Shown here piece after piece: positions 35,391 to 43,120 of a DNA stretch of 51,009 bases. Positions within the stretch are counted from its first letter, which is position 1; each line of letters starts with the position of its first letter. The notes below the pieces were generated by a model. It saw nothing but the letters and a program-made list of their open reading frames with translations, had not been told where the DNA came from and did not search any database. A program made the translations under genes and the position numbers. The stretch covers positions 1 to 51,009 of the forward strand of contig NZ_VNIM01000022.1 of assembly GCF_007785815.1 (NCBI RefSeq), written 5' to 3'. The DNA is from Alterirhizorhabdus solaris. Lineage in GTDB: Bacteria > Pseudomonadota > Alphaproteobacteria > Sphingomonadales > Sphingomonadaceae.

Positions 35391-36194
35391 TCAGCGCGAG
35401 CTGATGATCAGTTCCGTCACGCGCTTGCCGCCGCCGGCGGCTGCCGCGCCGACCGTCCAGGTCGTCTCGGCCTCATCGATGACGAAGCGGCCGAACACCT
35501 CGCGCGCGCCCGGCGTGTCGTTGATCGAGAGGATGAACCTGCCGCTGATCGCCGCCAGCTGGTCGGCCAGCCGCTCGAAGTCGTCACGCGCGAAGCCGTC
35601 GCCGTAATCGCGCTCGCATCCCCAGTAGGGCGGATCGAGATAGAACAGGGTCTCTGGCCCGTCGTAGCGCCGGATCACCTCGGCATAGGGCAGCTGCTCG
35701 ATCACAACGCCGGCGAGGCGCTCGTGGATATCCGCCAGCATCGGTTCCAGCTTCGTCACGTCGAACCGCCCCGGGTTGGCACGGCTGACGCCGAAGTGCT
35801 GCCCCTTCACCTTGCCGCCGAACGCGAGGCGCTGAAGGTAGAGGAAGCGCGCCGCGCGCTGGAGGTCGGTCAAACGATCGCCCGGCAGTGCACGCAGCCG
35901 GTCGAATTCGGCCCGGCTGGTGAGGCGCCAGCGCAGCATGTCGATGAAGTAGGGATAATGCTCCTGCAGCACGCGGAACAGCGTGGCGACGTCGCCCGAC
36001 AGGTCGTTGATGACCTCGGCGCGCGGCCGCGCCGTGCGGCGCAGGAACACCCCGCCCATGCCGACGAACGGCTCGACATAGGTTGTGTGCGGGATCGCGC
36101 CGATGCGATCGACGAGGCGACGGGCAAGATTGCGCTTGCCGCCGAGATAGGGCGCGGCCGGGCTCACGGCCGCAACGGTCGTTAGGGTCTCCAT
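35391..36194 (-). CDS. Dam-type DNA adenine-N6 methyltransferase
   Basis: The 267-aa D12-class enzyme has the AdoMet motif APYLGGKRNLARRLVDRI near residue 14, TTYVEPFVGMGGVFLRR, and the catalytic DPPY motif in FYLDPPYWGCERDYGDGF near residue 186. No restriction endonuclease gene is adjacent, so it is an orphan, as is common in phages that protect or time their own DNA. Recognition sequence is not determined; GATC is likely for the family but unproven. Its leader (36195-36405) holds two hairpins, near 36216-36242 and 36316-36335. Confidence 0.9.
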   Translation of the reverse strand: METLTTVAAVSPAAPYLGGKRNLARRLVDRIGAIPHTTYVEPFVGMGGVFLRRTARPRAEVINDLSGDVATLFRVLQEHYPYFIDMLRWRLTSRAEFDRLRALPGDRLTDLQRAARFLYLQRLAFGGKVKGQHFGVSRANPGRFDVTKLEPMLADIHERLAGVVIEQLPYAEVIRRYDGPETLFYLDPPYWGCERDYGDGFARDDFERLADQLAAISGRFILSINDTPGAREVFGRFVIDEAETTWTVGAAAAGGGKRVTELIISSR

Positions 36195-36405
36195 AATCTT
36201 TCATGTCCATTGAGGCCCCGCCCGCTTCGGCAGGTGCGGGGCGATAGCGGCATAGCCAGCCGCTCGTGACGGGAGCGATCCCCCGTCGGTTCGCCGTGTT
36301 GACGCACGGCAACCCCCGCTGGTTTCAGCCAGCGGACGTGTTCGGTAAGGAAGCGAGACACCTCGGCGACGCGCGGCTGCGCGTCCCGCAGGACCGGAGG
36401 TTTCG

Positions 36406-36714
36406 GTGATCTACGATTTCATGGGCACATACGAGCCGCGCCCGGAAGGCACCGCGTTCGCGCTCGGCTTTCGCGAGGATCCCGAACTGCTCGGCCGCAT
36501 GCTCCGCCAATGCTATCTCGACTGGATGACGGCCGGGGATCAGGCGCGTGCCTTCCACGTCACCAAGCGGCTGTACGAGCAGCTGACCGGCTCGATCGAT
36601 CAGGATCGCGTCGGGTTCGCCACGATGACCCCGTACAAGCCGGGTGGTCCGGCCGGGCGCAAGGTGACCGACCAAGAAGCCGCCGATCGCGCCAGCTGGG
36701 ACATCATCGGCTAG
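36406..36714 (+). CDS. Hypothetical protein, 102 aa
   Basis: GTG start at 36406 with GGAGG 5 nt upstream. The product MIYDFMGTYEPRPEGTAFAL is acidic and soluble, with a central helical stretch (LLGRMLRQCYLDWMTAGDQA) and a C-terminal part rich in Gly/Pro (TPYKPGGPAGRK). No signal, membrane segment or recognised family. It is the first of three rightward genes between dam and the leftward lysis cassette, a place where phages carry accessory genes. Function unknown. Confidence 0.65.
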   Translation: MIYDFMGTYEPRPEGTAFALGFREDPELLGRMLRQCYLDWMTAGDQARAFHVTKRLYEQLTGSIDQDRVGFATMTPYKPGGPAGRKVTDQEAADRASWDIIG

Positions 36715-36788
36715 GCGCGCGCTCAGCTGCGGTGGACGCTAAGCTAAGCCGGCCGCACGATGGACGGTACGAATCGATGGAGCGTCTT

Positions 36789-36950
36789 ATGCCTGAGTTT
36801 CACCTGCCGGACGGCAACCCGATCACCGTTCACCCTCATCCGGGGTTGCGATATCAGGCCGCTGATGATGGAACGCTTATCGTCTTCGTTGACGGTCGAA
36901 GTGAGCTGGTGATCGAGCCCTATGATGAGGTGAGGGCGGCGCTCGGCTGA
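36789..36950 (+). CDS. Hypothetical protein, 53 aa
   Basis: Begins MPEFHLPDGNPITVHPHPGL and continues with alternating hydrophobic strands (GTLIVFVDGRSELVIEPYDE), suggesting a small beta-rich fold similar in layout to FlbD-like proteins, though no assignment is safe. The ATG at 36789 has GGAG six bases upstream and is preferred over an ATG four codons earlier. Part of the rightward accessory group between dam and the lysis genes. Confidence 0.6.
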   Translation: MPEFHLPDGNPITVHPHPGLRYQAADDGTLIVFVDGRSELVIEPYDEVRAALG

Positions 36951-37004
36951 TGTGCGAATGCTCGTGGCGTTGTTCTCGTCGCAGCTCATGAGGGTGGAAG
37001 TCGG

Positions 37005-37262
37005 ATGATGATCTTAAGTCTATTAGCGACCACCGCGTTTATCGAACCGGACAGTCGGATCGTCACTGACCCCCTAGCAAAGGGCCATGCTTCAGCTGTC
37101 TCTCGCCTATGCGCTCAGGTGGCGAAGTCTTCCGATATCCTCACGGATTATATCATTCGCCACCAGTTGAATGACGAGGAAGGACGGATGCTGGCGCGCG
37201 ACTGCCAGATCGTTCTCTGGACACTGATGAATGAAAGACAGCGGGCAGCGGAAGGTAAATAG
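37005..37262 (+). CDS. Hypothetical protein, 85 aa, possibly exported
   Basis: Begins MMILSLLATTAFIEPDSRIV, a short hydrophobic N-terminus that could be a signal peptide or anchor, followed by a soluble helical part (SAVSRLCAQVAKSSDILTDY, then LARDCQIVLWTLMNERQRAA) with two cysteines. The gene is visibly AT-richer than its neighbours and uses codons such as TTA, CTA and AGA that are rare in the rest of the window, which suggests recent transfer. No family is recognised. Confidence 0.6.
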   Translation: MMILSLLATTAFIEPDSRIVTDPLAKGHASAVSRLCAQVAKSSDILTDYIIRHQLNDEEGRMLARDCQIVLWTLMNERQRAAEGK

Positions 37263-37285
37263 GGCGATCGTCGGAAGGCCCGAGA

Positions 37286-37585
37286 TTAGGGCAGCCGCAT
37301 TCCCACCTCGCGTTGCAGCTCGATCATCGCTCCGCGGATCCCGCCCGCCACGTCATAGAGGTCCAGCGCGCTCGACAGGCACTGCCGCCCGTCCATCGCC
37401 CCCTCCGCCGTCCGCGCCACCTGCGGCAGCATCGGCGGCGGGGCGAGCAGGTGGGGTGAAACCGAGGCCGTTCGCGACGGCGGCGGCGCGGTCGAGCAGG
37501 CCGACGCCATCAGCATCCACGCACACGTTGCGATAAACCGGGCGCTCGACGATCGTCTCTTTCTCACGGGTGAAACTCCTGACAT
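37286..37585 (-). CDS. Rz1-like outer-membrane spanin lipoprotein, overlapping Rz
   Basis: This 99-aa frame overlaps the Rz-like gene in another frame. It starts MSGVSPVRKRRSSSARFIAT, has a short hydrophobic stretch (TCAWMLMASA), then Cys at the predicted lipidation point (ASAC), and a proline-rich mature part (STAPPPSRTASVSPHLLAPP). Basic N-region, lipobox and Pro-rich tail inside or across Rz are the defining layout of Rz1 spanins, which join the inner-membrane Rz to fuse the envelope at lysis. The mature part is longer than classical Rz1. It continues 67 bp past the Rz stop. The lipobox -3 position is Ala, which is weaker than Leu. Confidence 0.65.
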   Translation of the reverse strand: MSGVSPVRKRRSSSARFIATCAWMLMASACSTAPPPSRTASVSPHLLAPPPMLPQVARTAEGAMDGRQCLSSALDLYDVAGGIRGAMIELQREVGMRLP

Positions 37586-37784
37586 CGGACTGGCGTTTGA
37601 ACTCGGCCGTCTGGCCGGCGGTAGCGGAGGCGTCGATCTGACCCTGCAGGCGCACGCGGACCGCCTCGGCCTCGCGATCGGCGCGCAGCTCGGCGCCCTG
37701 CTCGATCTTCTGCCCGTCGATCCGGCCGCCGACATAGGCACCGGCCAGCGCCAGCGCAGCGCCGAGCATGAGGTAGGGGCTCAC
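37353..37784 (-). CDS. Rz-like inner-membrane spanin/lysis protein
   Basis: The 143-aa product begins MSPYLMLGAALALAGAYVGG, an N-terminal anchor, then a charged helical stretch (KIEQGAELRADREAEAVRVR, then GQIDASATAGQTAEFKRQSD) and a C-terminal part with VYRNVCVDADGVGLLDRAA, a motif pattern common in phage Rz-type proteins. The ATG overlaps the holin-like stop (ATGA). With the overlapping Rz1-like frame it forms the spanin pair of the lysis cassette. Confidence 0.75.
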   Translation of the reverse strand: MSPYLMLGAALALAGAYVGGRIDGQKIEQGAELRADREAEAVRVRLQGQIDASATAGQTAEFKRQSDVRSFTREKETIVERPVYRNVCVDADGVGLLDRAAAVANGLGFTPPARPAADAAAGGADGGGGDGRAAVPVERAGPL

Positions 37785-38077
37785 GCGCCCTCACCCGGCG
37801 CTGCCGGCGGGTTCGGCCGCTGCGTCGGCGTCGAGTTGGACAGCGCCTGCGTCAGGTCCGCGCGATCCTGGTGGTCGAAGATCGAGCCGATCCGGCCGAT
37901 CACCTCGCGGAACGACAGCAGCAGCGCAGTGAACAGGCCCGCGTCAGCAAGCGGCACCTTTCCGTCGGGCGTCGCCTTCGCCATCGCCGCGTCGAACGTG
38001 TGGGCGATCAGCAACAGGATTGCCGCTGCCAGCAGCATGTAGGCGACGATCCCGGCGAACTGGATGACGCGGCTCAC
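37781..38077 (-). CDS. Holin-like small membrane protein
   Basis: The 98-aa product starts at GTG (38077) as MSRVIQFAGIVAYMLLAAAI, one strong membrane helix to residue 28. A second moderately hydrophobic segment follows (ADAGLFTALLLSFREVIGRI), and the tail is soluble and Pro-rich. It lies between the endolysin gene (GTGA overlap) and Rz (ATGA overlap), the position of a holin. Assignment as holin is by place and shape, not by family. Confidence 0.6.
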   Translation of the reverse strand: MSRVIQFAGIVAYMLLAAAILLLIAHTFDAAMAKATPDGKVPLADAGLFTALLLSFREVIGRIGSIFDHQDRADLTQALSNSTPTQRPNPPAAPGEGA

Positions 38078-38535
38078 AGCCGGGCCGCCTGCACGTGCAT
38101 CCAGTCGAAGTCCCGGGCGCGGCCAAGGCTGATCCAGCCCTCCGCCTCCCACGCGTCGAGGAACGCCTTGCACTCCACCTTCGCGAACGAGGCGGTGCGG
38201 TGATCCGCCTTCAGCGGGTTCCGTGCCGGGTTCCAGTCGATCGCGCAGGCGTAGGCGTGCATCGACAGGCTGGTGCCGCCACGCTTCGGCCGGTTGTTGA
38301 AGCAACCGCCGAACGCGTCGAAGCCGAGCCGGTGGATGTCGGCCGGGGTGTACGCCTTGGCGATCCGATCCATCGCCCGCATCGCGCTGTCGGCGCACTT
38401 GCCGTGGATCAATACGGACGAGACCTTCTGCTCGCCGAAATACAGCTGGTACGGCGGCTTGATCCGGACCTGCCCGGTGCCGGGCGACCCGTAGAAGGCA
38501 AGCGCATCCTTCTCGCGCGGGAATACCGTCGACAT
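38074..38535 (-). CDS. M15-family peptidase endolysin
   Basis: The 153-aa product carries the zinc-peptidase motifs of the M15 (D-Ala-D-Ala carboxypeptidase/L-Ala-D-Glu endopeptidase) family. These are the S-x-H-x(6)-D pattern in SLSMHAYACAIDWNP near residue 92 and the second His in DFDWMHVQ near residue 146. It would cut peptidoglycan stem peptides during phage lysis. No signal peptide, so release needs the holin, encoded next. First gene of the leftward lysis cassette. Confidence 0.88.
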   Translation of the reverse strand: MSTVFPREKDALAFYGSPGTGQVRIKPPYQLYFGEQKVSSVLIHGKCADSAMRAMDRIAKAYTPADIHRLGFDAFGGCFNNRPKRGGTSLSMHAYACAIDWNPARNPLKADHRTASFAKVECKAFLDAWEAEGWISLGRARDFDWMHVQAARL

Positions 38536-38636
38536 GTCGTTGTCCTTTCTAGATTGTTCGGCATGCAGACTCGCTCGACGAACCGGGAGTGATCCCGGCC
38601 GTGAGCTGATTGGGTCAGCGTCTGCGGGGGATATTC

Positions 38637-38765
38637 ATGCAGAGATTGCCACCGGGTGGCCGGAGGAAAGGCAAGGTAGTGAGCTTCCGCCGGCTTCTAC
38701 TGGTGCTGCTCATCTCGATGCTGAGCTGGATCGTGGCGTGGCTGGTGCTGCGGGCCGAACGCTGA
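38637..38765 (+). CDS. Short single-pass membrane protein (42 aa)
   Basis: A rightward 42-codon frame MQRLPPGGRRKGKVVSFRRL is followed by a hydrophobic helix (LLVLLISMLSWIVAWLVL) and a charged RAER end. A GGGGG run precedes the ATG. A GTG at 38679, with purine-rich sequence before it, would give a 28-aa version. It faces the opposite way to the lysis and tail genes around it. Small and unassigned; may be an accessory membrane toxin or lysis modulator, but this is speculation. Confidence 0.4.
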   Translation: MQRLPPGGRRKGKVVSFRRLLLVLLISMLSWIVAWLVLRAER

Positions 38766-38768
38766 AGC

Positions 38769-38963
38769 TTAGACCGCGTAGGCCTCGATGTTCATCGGCG
38801 CCGGCTGATCCCATTCCGGTACGCCGTGGCGCGCCCGCAGCTCGGCCGCGAAGGCGGCGTCGATGCCGGCGGCGGCCCCATCGATCACGCGGACGACGCC
38901 CAGCACGCCGGCGGCCAGCGCGTCGATCGGCGCGTCGGCGTCAGCCACGTGGTGCCACTGCAC
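38769..38963 (-). CDS. Hypothetical phage protein, 64 aa
   Basis: GTG-initiated frame MQWHHVADADAPIDALAAGV continuing with VLGVVRVIDGAAAGIDAAFA and ending PEWDQPAPMNIEAYAV. Ala/Asp-rich, soluble. It overlaps the end of the upstream membrane-protein gene by 23 bp, which fits the compact leftward late-gene cluster. No family recognised. A second in-frame GTG six codons later is possible. Confidence 0.5.
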   Translation of the reverse strand: MQWHHVADADAPIDALAAGVLGVVRVIDGAAAGIDAAFAAELRARHGVPEWDQPAPMNIEAYAV

Positions 38964-39351
38964 GGATCTCGCGGATCAGGCCCGGGAGGGTGTCGAAGCG
39001 GTCGTTGATCGTGCGCTCGACCCGCTCGAGGCCCTTCTCCATGCCGGCGATGCTCGTCTCGACGCGGACGATGCGCTCGATGTCGCCGGCACGCAGATGC
39101 TCGATCGCGTCGACGCGCGTGCTGACGTTGCGCACCTTGTGCTGCACGTCGCGCAGCTCGCGGGTCATGTCCCGTGTCAGCAGGCGGTAGACCAGCCCCA
39201 CGAGCGCCGCGATCGCGACGGCGGCGACCGCCCAGGCAGCGATATGGCTGACGTCGACCGATAGCGTCCGGTCGACCGGCTGCATGACGGTGACAGCCTG
39301 CGTCGCTCCCGCCGCCGGCGGCCCCGCCGCCGGCCCTGCTTCATTGCTCAT
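38941..39351 (-). CDS. Membrane-anchored coiled-coil phage protein
   Basis: The 136-aa product MSNEAGPAAGPPAAGATQAV has a disordered start, one membrane helix (HIAAWAVAAVAIAALVGLVY) and a helical C-terminal half with heptad-like spacing (RELRDVQHKVRNVSTRVDAI, then RIVRVETSIAGMEKGLERVE). GGGGGAG stands 6 nt before the ATG. Position next to lysis genes suggests a holin- or lysis-associated role, but similar small proteins also occur with tails. A longer upstream frame to 39465 was rejected as lacking a ribosome site. Confidence 0.65.
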   Translation of the reverse strand: MSNEAGPAAGPPAAGATQAVTVMQPVDRTLSVDVSHIAAWAVAAVAIAALVGLVYRLLTRDMTRELRDVQHKVRNVSTRVDAIEHLRAGDIERIVRVETSIAGMEKGLERVERTINDRFDTLPGLIREIRAVAPRG

Positions 39352-39469
39352 GGCGTTCTCCCCCCGAGGGCTAGCGACGTGGCCGGGCCGCTCTTCACAA
39401 TTCTTAAGAGGCTCGTGCGAAGCGGCCGGCGAGGCGGGGCGTGTTGCGTCCCTGCTCCGCCTCAAATCG

Positions 39470-40663
39470 TCAGAGCGCGCAGCCCTCGCCGCCGCTGAAC
39501 GTCGATCCCTTGGCCTTGCCGGCCGCGACGATCAGCGGCGTACCCTTCGGCACCCCGATGAACAGGCAGCGGGTGGCGTACACATCGGCCTGCCCGTTCT
39601 CGACCTGCACGATCGGATAGGTGCCGCCCTGCGTCCGCTCGACCACCAGCGTGTCGAAAGTCACGCGGTTGCGCTTTCCCTCATCACCCTGCACCTGAAG
39701 GTCCGCCGCAGCCCCGCTGCCAGGCTGGCCGTTATCCTTGAACCAGACGAGGCCGTGCGACTGGCTGGACCATGCCTTCATGCCCCGCCGGTTGCCTTCC
39801 AGGATCACGCAGTCGACGCGCACCGTCGCGGGTTTCAGGTCTACGCCGGCATCGCTGTTCCAGCCGAAATAGCTGTCGGTCACGTCGGCGGAAAAGTGGT
39901 TCGCCACCAGCAGGCCATCTCCGTTCCTGAAGCCGCCGCCCTTCGGCTCGTGCCGGATGCCCTGGACCCACACGCGGCGGATTACGGCGTGCCCGGTGTC
40001 CGCTTCGCCCCGGCAGCACAGGCTGATGCCTTCCGGCACATCGCCGGGGCTGGTGTTCGGCTTCGTCAGGTCCGCCTCGATGCGCACGTCCTCGATTAGT
40101 GCATTGCCGATGTTCTTGCGCAGCAGGATGCCGCCTGCGCCGCCGCCGATCGAGCGGATGCGGCGGAACACCGGGTTCGTGATGCCGTCCTGATACGTGA
40201 AGGCCCGGTAGATGAAGGTGGAGCCGGTGAGTTTCAGATCCTCGAACGTGTAGCCGTCGACCACGCGGCCCTTGGTGCGCGACAGGACGGACATGCCCGC
40301 CACGCTGGCGTTGCTGATCCGCCCGCCGCTGCCGATGTTCGCCGCCGTCTTCGTGATCGTGCCGGTCACGTCGCGGGGCAGAGCCGGATCGACGACGGGG
40401 CGGAGGCTGACGGGTGCAGCCGACGCCAGTGCCGCCGCCGGGCACTCGTCGGTCAGCAGCACGTAGGCCCACAACGCGCCCGCCTTGCCGCAGGACTTGA
40501 CCGATTTGCCCTTCGCCACCGGCGGCACCAGCACCGCCTTGCTGATGACGATGCCGGGGGTGGAGGGCGTGGCGTCCACCAGTTCGACCGGCGAGGTGTG
40601 GACCTGCGCGGCGGCAGGCGTGGCGAAGGCAAGCGCGGCGAGCGCCAACAGATGTCGGATCAT
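39470..40663 (-). CDS. Exported right-handed beta-helix protein
   Basis: The 397-aa product MIRHLLALAALAFATPAAAQ has a clear Sec signal peptide. The mature chain has repeated short strand units with Gly/Asn turns (GYTFEDLKLTGSTFIYRAFT, ISNASVAGMSVLSR, GDGLLVANHFSADVTDSYFG, VRVDCVILEGNRRGMKAW), typical of pectate-lyase-like parallel beta-helix folds used by phage tailspikes and polysaccharide depolymerases. An AAGGGTG site precedes the ATG. A signal peptide on a gene within a tail cluster is odd for a virion protein. It may be a lysogen-expressed surface or secreted enzyme. Confidence 0.78.
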   Translation of the reverse strand: MIRHLLALAALAFATPAAAQVHTSPVELVDATPSTPGIVISKAVLVPPVAKGKSVKSCGKAGALWAYVLLTDECPAAALASAAPVSLRPVVDPALPRDVTGTITKTAANIGSGGRISNASVAGMSVLSRTKGRVVDGYTFEDLKLTGSTFIYRAFTYQDGITNPVFRRIRSIGGGAGGILLRKNIGNALIEDVRIEADLTKPNTSPGDVPEGISLCCRGEADTGHAVIRRVWVQGIRHEPKGGGFRNGDGLLVANHFSADVTDSYFGWNSDAGVDLKPATVRVDCVILEGNRRGMKAWSSQSHGLVWFKDNGQPGSGAAADLQVQGDEGKRNRVTFDTLVVERTQGGTYPIVQVENGQADVYATRCLFIGVPKGTPLIVAAGKAKGSTFSGGEGCAL

Positions 40664-40674
40664 TTTAGTCACCC

Positions 40675-43095
40675 TTAGATTACTTGGTTGCCGACGGCGG
40701 TCATGTATGTGCTGACCGCGTCGTAAAGCGCCTGATGCTCGCTCGCGGTAAGTCCGGCGCCCATCCATGCCATGCCGAAGCTCTGCGCCTGGTAGACAAG
40801 CGGACTGCTACCGGCGCCGGAGAGGAAGTTGGACGCGACGGGTGCGGTGGAAGCTGTTGTGCCTGCCGGTCCGCTCGCTGCACCATTGGCGTACATCTGT
40901 GTCGCGTTAGCTGCGGTACGGCTGACCGAATTAGCGCCACGGCTGTCCGTTCGCCCGGAGGCGGCACCAGATGCGGCGGTCTGATTAACACGGTAGGCAG
41001 AATTCCCCGTTGATCCGCGCGGGTTCAGCGCGATCGGCTGTCCGGAGACGGCCACCGACAGGCAGGCCGTACCGTTCGACATGGCGGCATTGTTGTTGAT
41101 CCACAGCCCCATACCCGCGCTGTTCTGCTGGAAACTGGTGCCGCCGGCAGGCGTCCATCCATAATCGATGTAGTTGGCAGCACCGTCCGTCGTGAAGCCC
41201 TTGTCGGTCGTGAACGCCGGCGGCGTGGTGCCGACCAATGCCGCATCCGCCTTGGCGCCCGTCCAGTTGAGCAGCGCCGGCTGCTGAGCGTGCGCGGCCA
41301 TGACGTAAAGGCCATCGAGCTTCGACCAGATACCGCCGTTCTTCAGGGCGACGATCAGGTCATCGATCTTGCCCTTGCGCGTGGTGTCCGGCGCAGTCGC
41401 CATCCGTGCGAAGAGGGCGTTGGACTCGGCCTGATAGCTGCCCGCAGGAGCGTCGTTGTCGTTGATCGTGCCGGTGCCGGTCGCCACCACGGCGCTGCTG
41501 TAGCTCACCGACATGCCGTAGGTTTCGTTCGACTCCTGCGTGGTGTCGTCGAACGAGGTCACGGAGATCGTGGTGGCGTTCGACCCGTTCGGGATCGTCC
41601 ACGTGCCGCTCGGCACCGTCCCGGCGGGGAAGTCGGCAGCGACGGCCGTGCCGTTCATCACGGCCGTCCACGTGCCCGTCAGGTCTCCGGCGGTGCCGTT
41701 CCGGTTGGCGGTGAGGACGAAGCCCGCGGCACCCCCCTCGGCGGCGCTGGCGTTGGCCAGCGTGAAGCTGGGCGTGCCGGGCAGGAAGGCGTTGGCGTAG
41801 ACGTCGACCTGGTTGAAGTTGAAGCCATTGCTGCCGGGGTGGGTCTTCTGATCCGAGAGCGCGATCAGGTCGTCGCCCCGACGGACGACGCCCTCGATCG
41901 CCAGGCACTGGTCGAGCGTGATCGTGCCGAGCAGGGTCTGGGTGGAGCTGGCAACGTTGTAGACATCGACGGTGCCGTTGACGTTGTTTGCCCCGCCCGT
42001 GACCAGCAGCTCCTTGCGGGTCGGATCATAGAACAGCTGATCGTTGTCGCTGCCGGCAGCGGCGAAGGCCGGTACGCCGGTGAGGACGCTGTGGGGCGCG
42101 GACTTGTCCTGCCACCGGATATTGCCGCTGTCGTAGAGCACGATCAGGCAGTCGCGCTGGTTGTCGTAGGCGATGCCGTTCATCGACGTGCCGATCTGCG
42201 TGCTGCTGATCAGCACACCGGCGGCCGTGCAATGGACGATGTAGGTCACCGGCCCGGTGAAGTTCACGAGAATGAAATATAGCGAGCCGTCGCTATCGTC
42301 GATCGTCACGCCCTGAACCGAGCCGGCTGGAAGCCCCAGCTGAGCCGTCGTGATCTGGGCGGTGACCGCCGTCAGGGCCGAATTGAGCTTCACGACTCCG
42401 GTATTGGCCTCCGGGGCGGCGCTGCCATGGCCCGCCCAGAACGTGCCGTCAGAGGCCATATCAAGGCCGGTGCACGGAAAGCCGAAGCCGGCGTTGGCCG
42501 GCGCGGCACCGTCCGGCAGCTGCGCACGGCTCGTCAAGCTGGCCGTGCGGTCCCCCGAAGGCGAGCCGGGGTTGATCGGGATCGAGGCGTCGTCGTTCCC
42601 GATCGTGATCGTCTTGATCGCGACCGCCGCTGGATAGGCCGCCAGCGTCGCGGTGATGATGATCGTCTCGTCCGGCTCGGCCACGGTGTCACTGTTGATC
42701 GTGGTGGTGAAGTCGACGTAATCCTGCCCTGCCGGGATCGTCGCGGATGCGGGCGAGGCGATATAGTCGCCGCCGGCGGTCGCGGTACCGGTGTAGGTGA
42801 GGTTCGCCACCAGCGGCCCCGTCACGCCGTTACGCACGACGCTCAGCCGGTGGGTGACGGTCTTCGTGCCGCTATCGCCCTCGGCGATCGGGACGGCGGA
42901 AACTGTGAAGGCGATCGCCGGCAGGTCGGGCGCTGCGCCGGTATCCCCACCGATGCGGGCGATGCCGAGCACCACCTCGGGGAGCACCGCGCCGGTGCCG
43001 TCGATGGTGATCGCGGTGGCGATGGCGTTGCTGACGACAATGACCAGCGGGGTGCGATCCGGGAACCGAGGGTCCCAGAGCAGGATCTTCTTCAT
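40675..43095 (-). CDS. Calx-beta/propeller tail-fibre or adhesin protein
   Basis: The 806-aa product starts at an ATG with an ideal GGAGG site. Regions in order: a short N-domain (1-58), a Calx-beta domain (about 62-168, ending in the Ca-binding-type IGNDD), a propeller-like region (about 195-435, with LDMASDGTFWAGHG and GVTIDDSDGSLYF repeats), a second Calx-beta domain (about 443-548, ending INDNDAP), and a C-terminal domain (553-806). The last has the WSKLDGLYVMAA...ALLNWTGAKADA pattern common in tail-fibre receptor-binding ends. There is no signal peptide. The gene follows tail genes, so a tail-fibre role in host binding is likely. A frame extension to 43467 is antisense and excluded. Confidence 0.78.
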   Translation of the reverse strand: MKKILLWDPRFPDRTPLVIVVSNAIATAITIDGTGAVLPEVVLGIARIGGDTGAAPDLPAIAFTVSAVPIAEGDSGTKTVTHRLSVVRNGVTGPLVANLTYTGTATAGGDYIASPASATIPAGQDYVDFTTTINSDTVAEPDETIIITATLAAYPAAVAIKTITIGNDDASIPINPGSPSGDRTASLTSRAQLPDGAAPANAGFGFPCTGLDMASDGTFWAGHGSAAPEANTGVVKLNSALTAVTAQITTAQLGLPAGSVQGVTIDDSDGSLYFILVNFTGPVTYIVHCTAAGVLISSTQIGTSMNGIAYDNQRDCLIVLYDSGNIRWQDKSAPHSVLTGVPAFAAAGSDNDQLFYDPTRKELLVTGGANNVNGTVDVYNVASSTQTLLGTITLDQCLAIEGVVRRGDDLIALSDQKTHPGSNGFNFNQVDVYANAFLPGTPSFTLANASAAEGGAAGFVLTANRNGTAGDLTGTWTAVMNGTAVAADFPAGTVPSGTWTIPNGSNATTISVTSFDDTTQESNETYGMSVSYSSAVVATGTGTINDNDAPAGSYQAESNALFARMATAPDTTRKGKIDDLIVALKNGGIWSKLDGLYVMAAHAQQPALLNWTGAKADAALVGTTPPAFTTDKGFTTDGAANYIDYGWTPAGGTSFQQNSAGMGLWINNNAAMSNGTACLSVAVSGQPIALNPRGSTGNSAYRVNQTAASGAASGRTDSRGANSVSRTAANATQMYANGAASGPAGTTASTAPVASNFLSGAGSSPLVYQAQSFGMAWMGAGLTASEHQALYDAVSTYMTAVGNQVI

Positions 43096-43120
43096 GTACG
43101 TCCTCCGATGGAGTGGCTGG

